From positions 19,644 through 83,643 of the forward strand of contig JABRWB010000063.1 in NCBI GenBank assembly GCA_039961635.1: a DNA stretch of 64,000 nucleotides, written 5' to 3'. Below the pieces are notes generated by a model that did no database searches, had not been told where the DNA came from, and was given only the letters and a program-made list of their open reading frames with translations. Shown in pieces: positions 58,125 to 64,000 of this stretch (position 1 is its first letter; each line of letters opens with the position of its first letter). Made by a program: the position numbers and the translations under genes. Source of the DNA: a bacterium. GTDB taxonomy: Bacteria; 4484-113; JAGGVC01.

Positions 58125-58925
58125 ATGGCCCAGCTTGAGTTCGAGCGTTTCTTCAAGGTCCGGATGGATTCCGACTGCGGCATCCTCACCCTCACGATCG
58201 ACAAGGAGGGCGACAAGTACAACACGTTCGGCCCCGACCTCGTCGGCTGCCTCAAGGCGCTTCTGGAAAGCTACTACGAGAACGAGACCATCCGCGCGCT
58301 GATCCTGACCGGCAGCGGCAAGGTTTTTTCGACCGGCGCCGACATCCGCGGCCAGTTCCCCAGCCTCGACCCGCACGGCGCCCGGCATTTCAGCTACATC
58401 GGCCAGCGCGTCTTCCAGATGTTCGAAGCTGCGCCGTTCATAACGTGCGCGGCGATAAACGGCTTCGCGCTGGGCGGCGGGCTTGAAATCGCGATGGCCT
58501 GCGACTTCCGCACGGCCAGCACCCGCGCAAGACTCGGCCTGCCCGAGATCAACCTCGGAGTGATGCCCGGATGGGGCGGCACCCAGCGCCTGCCCCGCCT
58601 CGTGGGACGGCAGAAGGCGCTGGAGATGATCCTCTCCGGCGAGCCTGTCACTCCCCAGGAGGCGAAGGAGCTGGGCCTCGTGTGCCGGGTTTTCGAGCCC
58701 GAGGAGCTTTTGCCCGGCACGATGAAGTTCCTCGCCCAGTTCACGAAGAAGAGCCGCACGGCGATTGCGGTGGCCAAGCGGGCGGTCGTGCGGGGCCTCA
58801 CGCTGTCGATAGACGACGGACTGGATCTCGAAAGCGAGCTGTTCGGACTGCTGTGGGCGTCGCCCGACCGGGAGGAAGGCGTCCGGGCGTTTATGGAAAA
58901 CAGGAAACCGGAATTTAAAAAGTAG
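58125..58925 (+). CDS. Enoyl-CoA hydratase/isomerase
   Basis: About 266 residues. ATG 58125 (MAQLEFERFFKVRMD) follows GGAGG by 6 nt; an upstream ATG lacks it. Crotonase fold: RALILTGSGKVFSTGADIRG, CAAINGFALGGGLEIAMACD (oxyanion hole), then LGLPEINLGVMPGWGGTQRL with the catalytic Glu in LPEINLG. It hydrates trans-2-enoyl-CoA. A TTGACT (58075) and TACCAT (58096) form a weak promoter. Its TAG is the first bases of the terminal repeat of a small element. Confidence 0.92.
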   Translation: MAQLEFERFFKVRMDSDCGILTLTIDKEGDKYNTFGPDLVGCLKALLESYYENETIRALILTGSGKVFSTGADIRGQFPSLDPHGARHFSYIGQRVFQMFEAAPFITCAAINGFALGGGLEIAMACDFRTASTRARLGLPEINLGVMPGWGGTQRLPRLVGRQKALEMILSGEPVTPQEAKELGLVCRVFEPEELLPGTMKFLAQFTKKSRTAIAVAKRAVVRGLTLSIDDGLDLESELFGLLWASPDREEGVRAFMENRKPEFKK

Positions 58926-59062
58926 GGGCGATGGGAGGCCCGGCGTCCCGCCGGGAAACAATTTCCTCACGCCCGTTGCAGGGGCGCACTGCGTGCGCCC
59001 GTGATGAGTGAAGCGTGAAGAGGGAAGAGGGAAATGCAGGGGCGGCTGGCAGCCGCCCCTAC
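58922..59062. repeat. 141-bp element with GTAGGGGCG/CGCCCCTAC terminal inverted repeats
   Basis: The element begins GTAGGGGCG (the TAG is the enoyl-CoA hydratase stop) and ends CGCCCCTAC. Inside are hairpins GGGCGCAC-TGC-GTGCGCCC (58982-59000) and GGGGCGGCT-GGC-AGCCGCCCC (59039-59059) and a short direct repeat, GAAGAGGGAAGAGGG. The holA -10 box starts one base after it. It has no ORF. It looks like a miniature, non-autonomous element. Confidence 0.75.
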
Positions 59063-59068
59063 TATAAT
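59063..59068 (+). promoter_or_regulatory. -10 box (TATAAT) of holA
   Basis: Perfect TATAAT abutting the 141-bp element, 8 nt before the GTG of holA. No Shine-Dalgarno is seen, so the message is probably leaderless. Confidence 0.55.
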
Positions 59069-59076
59069 CTCCCACG

Positions 59077-60036
59077 GTGGCCACGTACTATATCTTCGGG
59101 AAGGACGACCTACTCATCCGCGAGCGCGTCGAGGAATGCCTCGGCCGGGCGGATGCGGCGCGCCACTTCGCCGAGGAGCTGAAGCTAGCCGGCGTGATCG
59201 AGCTGCTCGTCTCCCGCGATCTTTTTTCGCTGGAGGAGTACCACTGGGTGGACAATGTATCCGCGCTCTCGTTCGTGAAGGGCGATTCAGAAGCCCTGGA
59301 AAACGCGATAAAGTCCTCGCCGCCCAACAAGTTCATCGCGTTCACGCAGAACACCAACTGGAAGGACTACCGCAAGGCGAAGGACTACGAGCGCAGCGCG
59401 ATTCACAAGGCGCTGGACGGCGCGGCGTCCCAGGTGCACGACCTCACGCGGGAGACCTATCCCGACCGGATGGGCGCATGGACGCGGGCGCGGGCCGCGC
59501 GTTTCGGGCTGGTGCTGGGCGAAGCGGGCGCGGAATACCTGGCGGAGGCATGCGCATACCTGCCGCAGCTCGTCGAGAAGGAGCTCGAAAAGCTGTCGCT
59601 TTTGAAGGCGAGCGAAAAGCCGCAGGCGGTGCCGGACAGGATGCTCCGGGAGCAGGTGGCGCCGGTGCCGACGGAGCGCGTGTTCTCTTATTTGGACGCG
59701 CTGTTCGAGCGGCGCAGCCTTGCGGTGCACCTGCTGCGCCAGATAATCGAGGCGGGGGGAGCGGGGGTACAGGTGCTCTCGCTGGTGCACGGGCGCCTGG
59801 AGCTTCTGGCGGCGTGCGCGGCGCTGGGCCGGGGCGGGATGTTCAAGCTGCCCGAAGTGATGCGGATGCACAAGTCGGCACGGGACAGGTTCGCCGCGCA
59901 ATTGGGCGGATGGCGGCAGGAGCAGATATCGCGTGCCATGGAACTTGTCGGCGAAACCGATTTCCGCTTGAAATCGAGCGGAGCGGATGAGTATGATGTG
60001 ATGGCCGCATTCACGATGGAGGTGATGAACCTGTGA
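59077..60036 (+). CDS. holA: DNA polymerase III delta subunit
   Basis: A 319-residue protein, normal for HolA. YIFGKDDLLIRERVEECL is the start of the clamp-loader fold; SPPNKFIAFTQNTNWKDYRK and GLVLGEAGAEYLAEACAYLP (the L..G.....L..E..KL signature) follow. The C-terminal collar domain has ERVFSYLDALFERRSLAVHL and GWRQEQISRAMELVGETDFR. It opens the beta clamp in the clamp-loader complex. GTG start. The 3' end contains a near-perfect GGAGGTGATG that would serve the coupled small ORF. Confidence 0.9.
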   Translation: MATYYIFGKDDLLIRERVEECLGRADAARHFAEELKLAGVIELLVSRDLFSLEEYHWVDNVSALSFVKGDSEALENAIKSSPPNKFIAFTQNTNWKDYRKAKDYERSAIHKALDGAASQVHDLTRETYPDRMGAWTRARAARFGLVLGEAGAEYLAEACAYLPQLVEKELEKLSLLKASEKPQAVPDRMLREQVAPVPTERVFSYLDALFERRSLAVHLLRQIIEAGGAGVQVLSLVHGRLELLAACAALGRGGMFKLPEVMRMHKSARDRFAAQLGGWRQEQISRAMELVGETDFRLKSSGADEYDVMAAFTMEVMNL

Positions 60037-60143
60037 GCCGCAAATTGAGCAGGCCGGTGCGCGTCCGCGAAGAATGGCGGACGCTATTGTTCATCATCCT
60101 GGCCTCCAACCACCCCGACGAACGCAAGAGTGCGGCGCGGTAG
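60033..60143 (+). CDS. 36-residue small ORF coupled to holA
   Basis: GTG at 60033 overlaps the holA TGA (GTGA). GGAGGTGATG lies 7 nt upstream inside holA, one of the best ribosome sites in the window. The peptide starts VSRKLSRPVRVREEWRTLLF (Arg-rich) and goes on IILASNHPDERKSAAR. No family. The coupling, not the sequence, is the evidence that it is translated. Confidence 0.45.
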   Translation: MSRKLSRPVRVREEWRTLLFIILASNHPDERKSAAR

Positions 60144-60180
60144 TCCGTTCGATTTATTTGCGTTCGTATGGAGGTGCGAA

Positions 60181-61509
60181 ATGTATTTGAGCTTGAAAAA
60201 CGACCTGACCGCGGAAGAGCGCGAACGATTGATCGCGGAAACGGTCGAGAACTACAACGAGTATCTTAATCCCGCTTTTCTGGGAATGAAAAAAAGCGCG
60301 TCGGCGAAGGAAGTGGAATGGGCTGCCGAGGGCGCGCTGATGTTCGACGTGCACGGCAAGAGCTTCATAGACTGCCTGGCCGGATACGGCGTGTTCGTCC
60401 TGGGGCACAGGCCGAAGCCCGTGATGGACGCGGTGATGGCGGTCTACGCGCGGATGGGGCTGTACAGCCAGGAGCTTCTGAATCCGCTGCAGGGCGAGCT
60501 TGCGAAAAAGCTGGCCGAAATAACGCCGGGAGACATCAAGTACACCTACTTTCACAGCGGCGGCGCGGAGTCCAACGACGCCGCGATTAAACTTGCGCGG
60601 TTGTACCACCGCGAGGTGCGCGGCGAAGAGCGGTGCGTGCACGTCACGTTCACCAATTCGTTCCACGGAAAGACGATGGGCGCGCTGTCGGGGACGAACC
60701 GCGGCGCGATACGCGACAAGTTCCAGCCGCTCGTTCCGGGGCTCGGCGAGGAAGGTACGGTCGCGCGCTACGGCGATCTTGAGGATCTCGAACGCGTGAT
60801 GAAGGCGAACGCGGGGAAAGTGGCCAGCGTGATCGTCGAGGCCGTGCAGGGGGAGGGGGGGATAAACGTGCCGGGCGACGATTTCATGCCGGGCGTGCGC
60901 AAGCTCTGCGACGAGCACGGGGCGCTTTTGCACGTGGACGAGGTGCAGAGCGGGTTCTGCAGAAGCGGCGCGATGTTCTGCTGCGAGCACACGGGCGTGA
61001 AACCGGACATTATCGTGATGGCCAAGGCGATGAGCGGCGGGGTGTTTCCGATAAGCGCAGTCAGCGGCACGCGCGAGGTGTGGCAGGCGATTTTCGGCAA
61101 CCCGTGGTACTTCACGAACACTTTCGCCGGAAGCGCGCCGGCGTGCGCGGCCGCGCTTGCCGCGATAGACATGATGGAGCGCGAGGACGTGGCGCGCCAG
61201 TCGCGTCAGAAGGGCGAGAGCTTCAAGAACAATCTTTGGGAAATCGCCCGGGAGTTCCCCGACGAGATCGCGGATGTGCGCGGCCTCGGGCTGTGGATCG
61301 GCGTGGAATTCCGGGAAGCCGACACAGGATTTGCAGTTTCCAAAGGTTTGTTTGAGCGCGACGTCCTTGTCGCGCACACGATAAACAACCCGAAGGTGAT
61401 GCGGCTCCAGCCGCCGGTCGTGATCGGCTGCGACCTGCTTGACAAGGTGGTGGACCGGTTCCGCGACACGCTCAAGCACGTGCATGGCCATACGCACGCC
61501 GCAGTGTAG
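60181..61509 (+). CDS. Class III aminotransferase, putrescine aminotransferase (YgjG/PatA)-like
   Basis: About 442 residues. ATG 60181 follows GGAGGTGCG. FIDCLAGYGVFVLGHRPKPV, SQELLNPLQGELAKKLAEIT, YFHSGGAESNDAAIKLARLY, VIVEAVQGEGGINVP, HVDEVQSGFCRSG (PLP-binding Asp) and IIVMAKAMSGGVFPISAV (PLP Lys) match the family. The FIDCLAGYG and SQELLNPL blocks are closest to E. coli YgjG. Reaction: putrescine or ornithine + 2-oxoglutarate. The downstream P5C dehydrogenase could take an aldehyde product. Ornithine aminotransferase remains possible. Confidence 0.85.
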   Translation: MYLSLKNDLTAEERERLIAETVENYNEYLNPAFLGMKKSASAKEVEWAAEGALMFDVHGKSFIDCLAGYGVFVLGHRPKPVMDAVMAVYARMGLYSQELLNPLQGELAKKLAEITPGDIKYTYFHSGGAESNDAAIKLARLYHREVRGEERCVHVTFTNSFHGKTMGALSGTNRGAIRDKFQPLVPGLGEEGTVARYGDLEDLERVMKANAGKVASVIVEAVQGEGGINVPGDDFMPGVRKLCDEHGALLHVDEVQSGFCRSGAMFCCEHTGVKPDIIVMAKAMSGGVFPISAVSGTREVWQAIFGNPWYFTNTFAGSAPACAAALAAIDMMEREDVARQSRQKGESFKNNLWEIAREFPDEIADVRGLGLWIGVEFREADTGFAVSKGLFERDVLVAHTINNPKVMRLQPPVVIGCDLLDKVVDRFRDTLKHVHGHTHAAV

Positions 61510-61568
61510 ATTGCGAATATCGGGCGGGCGGGAAGGCGATTCCGCTCCGCCCGGGATTTGATTTCAGG

Positions 61569-61574
61569 TACAAT
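61569..61574 (+). promoter_or_regulatory. Possible -10 box (TACAAT) of the small frameshifted gene
   Basis: TACAAT about 47 nt before the GTG at 61621, in the 111-bp gap after the aminotransferase gene. Confidence 0.35.
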
Positions 61575-61620
61575 CCTTTGAACATCACCACTCCATTTGA
61601 AATTGTGGCGATATTAGAAG

Positions 61621-61831
61621 GTGATTGAAATATCCTTAGACGATCTGCCTTGCTTAAAATTGAAGCATCTGGGCGCCCAGATGCTGCAGGAAAAGCTCTC
61701 GAAGATGACCGAGACCGAGCAGCGCGCGTTCCGGGAGAAGGCAAACACCGAATTCGTCAAAAAAAAACGAAGCGGCAAGAAAGGCTTACCTCAAGAAGCA
61801 GAAATCCAAGAAGAAGCATCCAGAGGCATAG
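61621..61831 (+). pseudogene. Small basic protein gene with a probable -1 frame change at an A9 run
   Basis: The first 48 codons (MIEISLDDLPCLKLKHLGAQ, then MLQEKLSKMTETEQRAFREK) are coding-like. At 61759-61767 there is a run of nine A. Read straight, the frame continues KKKRSGKKGLPQEA to a stop at 61851. With one A removed it reads KKNEAARKAYLKKQKSKKKH and stops at 61829-61831, a Lys/Ala-rich tail that matches the composition better. This is either a sequencing/assembly indel, a disrupted gene or programmed slippage. The protein of about 70 residues has no known family; GTG start, weak ribosome site. Confidence 0.5.
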
Positions 61832-61992
61832 CCATTTCCCGTCGGCTATAAACGCGTATCGGAAAGAACTTCTTTCCCCTCTAACTTCCCGCGTTCGCTT
61901 TCGCGCAAGCGGCGCGGCGCTCCGCCGGTGGGCAATCCCTGTGCTAGGATACGAGAAGGGCGCGGCCCCTGCCCGCCCGCATGGAGGATAGT

Positions 61993-63627
61993 ATGACGCA
62001 CGGAGTTTTCAACGTACCTAGGCCTGTAAACGAACCTGTCAAGAGCTACGCGCCGGGAAGCCCGGAGCGCGCGTCGCTGAAGGCGCGGCTCGACGCTATG
62101 TGGAAGGAAGAGGTCGAGGTCCCGCTCATCATCGGCGGCAAGGAAGTCCGCACCGGCGACGTTGCGGATATCGTTTGCCCGCACGAGCATGCGCATCTGC
62201 TCGGCCGCTACCACCGCGCGGGCGCGGCCGAAGTCGAGGCCGCGATACAGGCATCGCGCGAAGCGTGGGCGGACTGGAGCGAGACGCCGTGGCACATGCG
62301 CGCGAGCGTTTTCCTCAAGATGGCGGAGCTTCTGGCCGGGCCGTGGCGCGACACGCTGAACGCGGCGACGATGCTCGGCCAGAGCAAGAACGTTTTCCAG
62401 GCGGAGATCGACTCCGCGTGCGAGCTTGTGGATTTCTGGCGGTTCAACCCGTACTACGCGCAGGCGATTTACAGCGAGCAGCCGCCCGTTTCCCCGACGG
62501 GGATGTGGAACTACGTCGAGCAGCGCCCGCTGGAGGGATTCGTCTTCGCGGTGACGCCGTTCAACTTCACGAGCATCGCAGGCAACCTGCCGACCTCGCC
62601 CGCGCTGATGGGCAACACGGTTTTGTGGAAGCCGGCCAGCAGCTCGATACTATCGGGATACTATCTGATGAAGCTTTTCGAGGCGGCGGGGCTGCCGCCG
62701 GGAGTGATAAATTTCATCCCCGGAAGCGGCGGTAAGGTGGGCAATCCGGTGATGGCGTCGCCCGACCTCGCGGGCGTGCACTTCACCGGAAGCACCAGCG
62801 TTTTCCAGCAGATGTGGAAGACGATCGGCGTCAACATCACAAGCTACAAGGCGTACCCGCGCATCGTGGGCGAGACGGGCGGGAAGGATTTCGTCTTCGC
62901 GCACGCGTCCGCGGACGTCGAAGCGCTCGCGGTCGCGCTCGTGCGGGGCGCGTTCGAATACCAGGGCCAGAAGTGCAGCGCCGCCAGCCGCGCGTACATC
63001 CCCGAATCGCTCTGGCCGAAGCTGCGCGACCTGATGGGCGACATGCTCGGTGAAATAAAGATGGGGCCGGTCACCGACTTCCGCAATTTCGTGAACGCGG
63101 TGATCGACCGCGCGGCGTTCGACGGGCATAAGGATTACATCGAGTTCGCGAAAAAATCGAACGACGCGGAAATAATTTTCGGCGGGAATTGCGACGACTC
63201 GCTGGGGTACTTCGTCCAGCCGACGGTTATACTCGCCAAAACGCACGATTTCAGGACGATGTGCGAGGAAATCTTCGGCCCGGTGCTGACGATCCACGTG
63301 TACAAGGACGGCGAGTACGAGGACGCGCTGCGGCTGTGCGACACGACGTCGCCGTACGCGCTCACGGGCGCGGTATTCGCGCAGGACAGGTACGCGATAG
63401 GCGTCGCTTACGAGGCGCTGCGGCACGCGGCGGGGAATTTCTACATCAACGACAAGCCGACGGGCGCGGTCGTGGGACAGCAGCCGTTCGGCGGCGGGCG
63501 CGCCAGCGGCACGAACGACAAGGCGGGCAGCGCGATAAACCTGCTCAAGTGGGTCTCGCCGCGCACCGTGAAGGAGAATTTCGTCCCGCCGAAGGACTAC
63601 AGGTATCCGTTCATGGGAGAACAATAA
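61993..63627 (+). CDS. pruA: Delta-1-pyrroline-5-carboxylate (L-glutamate gamma-semialdehyde) dehydrogenase
   Basis: About 544 residues from ATG 61993; GGAGG lies 6 nt before it and an ATG 12 nt upstream is less well placed. It is closest to the human ALDH4A1 type: FNVPRPVNEPVKSYAPGSPE, LGQSKNVFQAEIDSACELVD, FVFAVTPFNFTSIAGNLPTS, then catalytic Glu in VGETGGKDF and Cys in YQGQKCSAASRAYIP. It oxidises glutamate semialdehyde to glutamate with NAD+. TGTGCTAGGAT (61941-61951) could be its promoter. It may work with the aminotransferase. Confidence 0.92.
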   Translation: MTHGVFNVPRPVNEPVKSYAPGSPERASLKARLDAMWKEEVEVPLIIGGKEVRTGDVADIVCPHEHAHLLGRYHRAGAAEVEAAIQASREAWADWSETPWHMRASVFLKMAELLAGPWRDTLNAATMLGQSKNVFQAEIDSACELVDFWRFNPYYAQAIYSEQPPVSPTGMWNYVEQRPLEGFVFAVTPFNFTSIAGNLPTSPALMGNTVLWKPASSSILSGYYLMKLFEAAGLPPGVINFIPGSGGKVGNPVMASPDLAGVHFTGSTSVFQQMWKTIGVNITSYKAYPRIVGETGGKDFVFAHASADVEALAVALVRGAFEYQGQKCSAASRAYIPESLWPKLRDLMGDMLGEIKMGPVTDFRNFVNAVIDRAAFDGHKDYIEFAKKSNDAEIIFGGNCDDSLGYFVQPTVILAKTHDFRTMCEEIFGPVLTIHVYKDGEYEDALRLCDTTSPYALTGAVFAQDRYAIGVAYEALRHAAGNFYINDKPTGAVVGQQPFGGGRASGTNDKAGSAINLLKWVSPRTVKENFVPPKDYRYPFMGEQ

Positions 63628-63907
63628 GGAGAATGCAAATACACATGGCCTTGTTTCATAATACAGGATTCAGAGACTTATTTTTTGCGTTTTCTGGCAG
63701 TGCAAGCTTGCCATTGTTTGAGCGAACACAACAAGCGGTTAATAATCCAAGGGCTCACATTAGGCCATTTAACAGGAACAATGGCACGTTACATTGTAGC
63801 TTTTGGCGATTAACCCACGCAATATTGAAAACCGATTGTATCAGACGCTATACTCCGCTTCAACTAAACATTGCTTCAATAGGTTTTGTGTTACAGCATT
63901 CCCGGAT
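63628..63907. other. AT-richer non-coding gap before the transposase fragment
   Basis: 280 bp of visibly lower GC than the rest of the window, with no frame of coding character on either strand. It probably includes the border between the chromosome and an inserted element; I cannot define the terminal repeat. Confidence 0.45.
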
Positions 63908-64000
63908 TCAAAAATGAAGTGCAACACTTTCGGGGTTAGGGAAGTGTAGCAGTTCCTCGTAAATGGCCTCTGCCGGGGAGTTCCAGCGGAGCAGCTTGAG
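63908..64000 (-). mobile_element. C-terminal fragment of a probable IS30-like transposase
   Basis: The minus strand is open from the window edge to TGA (63908-63910), 30 codons: LKLLRWNSPAEAIYEELLHF and then PNPESVALHF. A (W/K).(S/T)PAEA segment about 20 residues before a C-terminal VAL(H/Q/R). ending is the IS30-family pattern. Only the tail is visible, so the family is tentative. Its start lies to the right of the window. Confidence 0.5.

Noticed and set aside
60154..61497. 447-codon minus-strand ORF opposite the aminotransferase
   Set aside because: Fully antisense to a well-conserved enzyme gene; His/Arg-rich composition is typical of a shadow frame.
62650..63624. 324-codon minus-strand ORF opposite pruA
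   Set aside because: Antisense shadow of the conserved dehydrogenase, Arg-rich.

Overview
The window is about 64 kb of GC-rich (roughly 60%) bacterial chromosome with short intergenic gaps, many ATGA/GTGA stop-start overlaps and a largely housekeeping gene content. It suggests a diderm: there is an outer-membrane beta-barrel protein (DUF3187 type), two FlgT/LPP20-like exported proteins, many lipoproteins with recognisable lipoboxes, and a putative c-type cytochrome lipoprotein. The order fmt - rsmB - PASTA protein - rpe recalls Firmicutes/Armatimonadota-type arrangements, while the cohesin/dockerin/TIGR03790 surface proteins are typical of uncultured candidate-phylum genomes. I cannot name the organism from sequence alone; an uncultured diderm lineage is the best reading.

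Layout. 1-4.0 kb: C-terminus of a probable multihaem cytochrome, a DinG/XPD-family helicase and a ketopantoate reductase-like protein. 4.0-10 kb (minus strand): a secreted zinc-dependent phospholipase C-like protein, adenine deaminase, purine nucleoside phosphorylase, metK. 10-14.8 kb (minus): fmt, rsmB, a kinase-less PASTA protein, rpe, and a YkvA membrane protein. 14.8-17.8 kb (minus): purH preceded by a small zinc ribbon and a Cys-rich protein with a TIR/nucleoside-deoxyribosyltransferase-like fold. 18.0-19.6 kb (plus): an orphan FliK-like/FlhB-C-terminal-like pair. 19.6-23.3 kb (minus): anchored repeat protein, beta-barrel, two-TM protein. 23.3-28.7 kb: palindrome-rich repeat, SNF2 ATPase, lipoprotein, carA. 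28.7-36 kb: two large lipoproteins sharing cohesin-like and dockerin-like modules, BON lipoprotein, a second palindrome-rich repeat. 36-41.6 kb: CapD/FlaA1-type dehydratase, coiled-coil membrane protein, Mrp ATPase, M29 aminopeptidase. 41.7-47.7 kb (minus): cysteine hydrolase, two FlgT-like exported proteins, carboxypeptidase-regulatory-repeat lipoprotein, YbjN/chaperone-like protein. 47.9-54.6 kb: PDH E1-alpha, hybrid PAS histidine kinase, isocitrate/isopropylmalate dehydrogenase, 3-hydroxyacyl-CoA dehydrogenase. 54.6-58.0 kb: large secreted protein with G8 and G10 tracts, and an exported thioredoxin-fold protein. 58.1-63.6 kb: enoyl-CoA hydratase, a TIR-bounded repeat, holA with a coupled 36-aa ORF, a putrescine-type aminotransferase, a frameshifted small gene and delta-1-pyrroline-5-carboxylate dehydrogenase. 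The last bases appear to hold the C-terminus of an IS30-like transposase in AT-richer DNA.

How parts may work together. Adenine deaminase, PNP, purH and metK make a purine/one-carbon cluster. Enoyl-CoA hydratase and hydroxyacyl-CoA dehydrogenase are successive beta-oxidation steps. The aminotransferase and P5C dehydrogenase point to amine, ornithine or proline catabolism. Several genes have an excellent -10 hexamer only 6-8 nt before an ATG/GTG and no Shine-Dalgarno, which suggests leaderless transcripts; others have clear GGAGG sites. Several convergent pairs are separated by fewer than 10 nt, and one pair shares a CTAG as both stop codons. I saw no tRNA, rRNA or CRISPR array.
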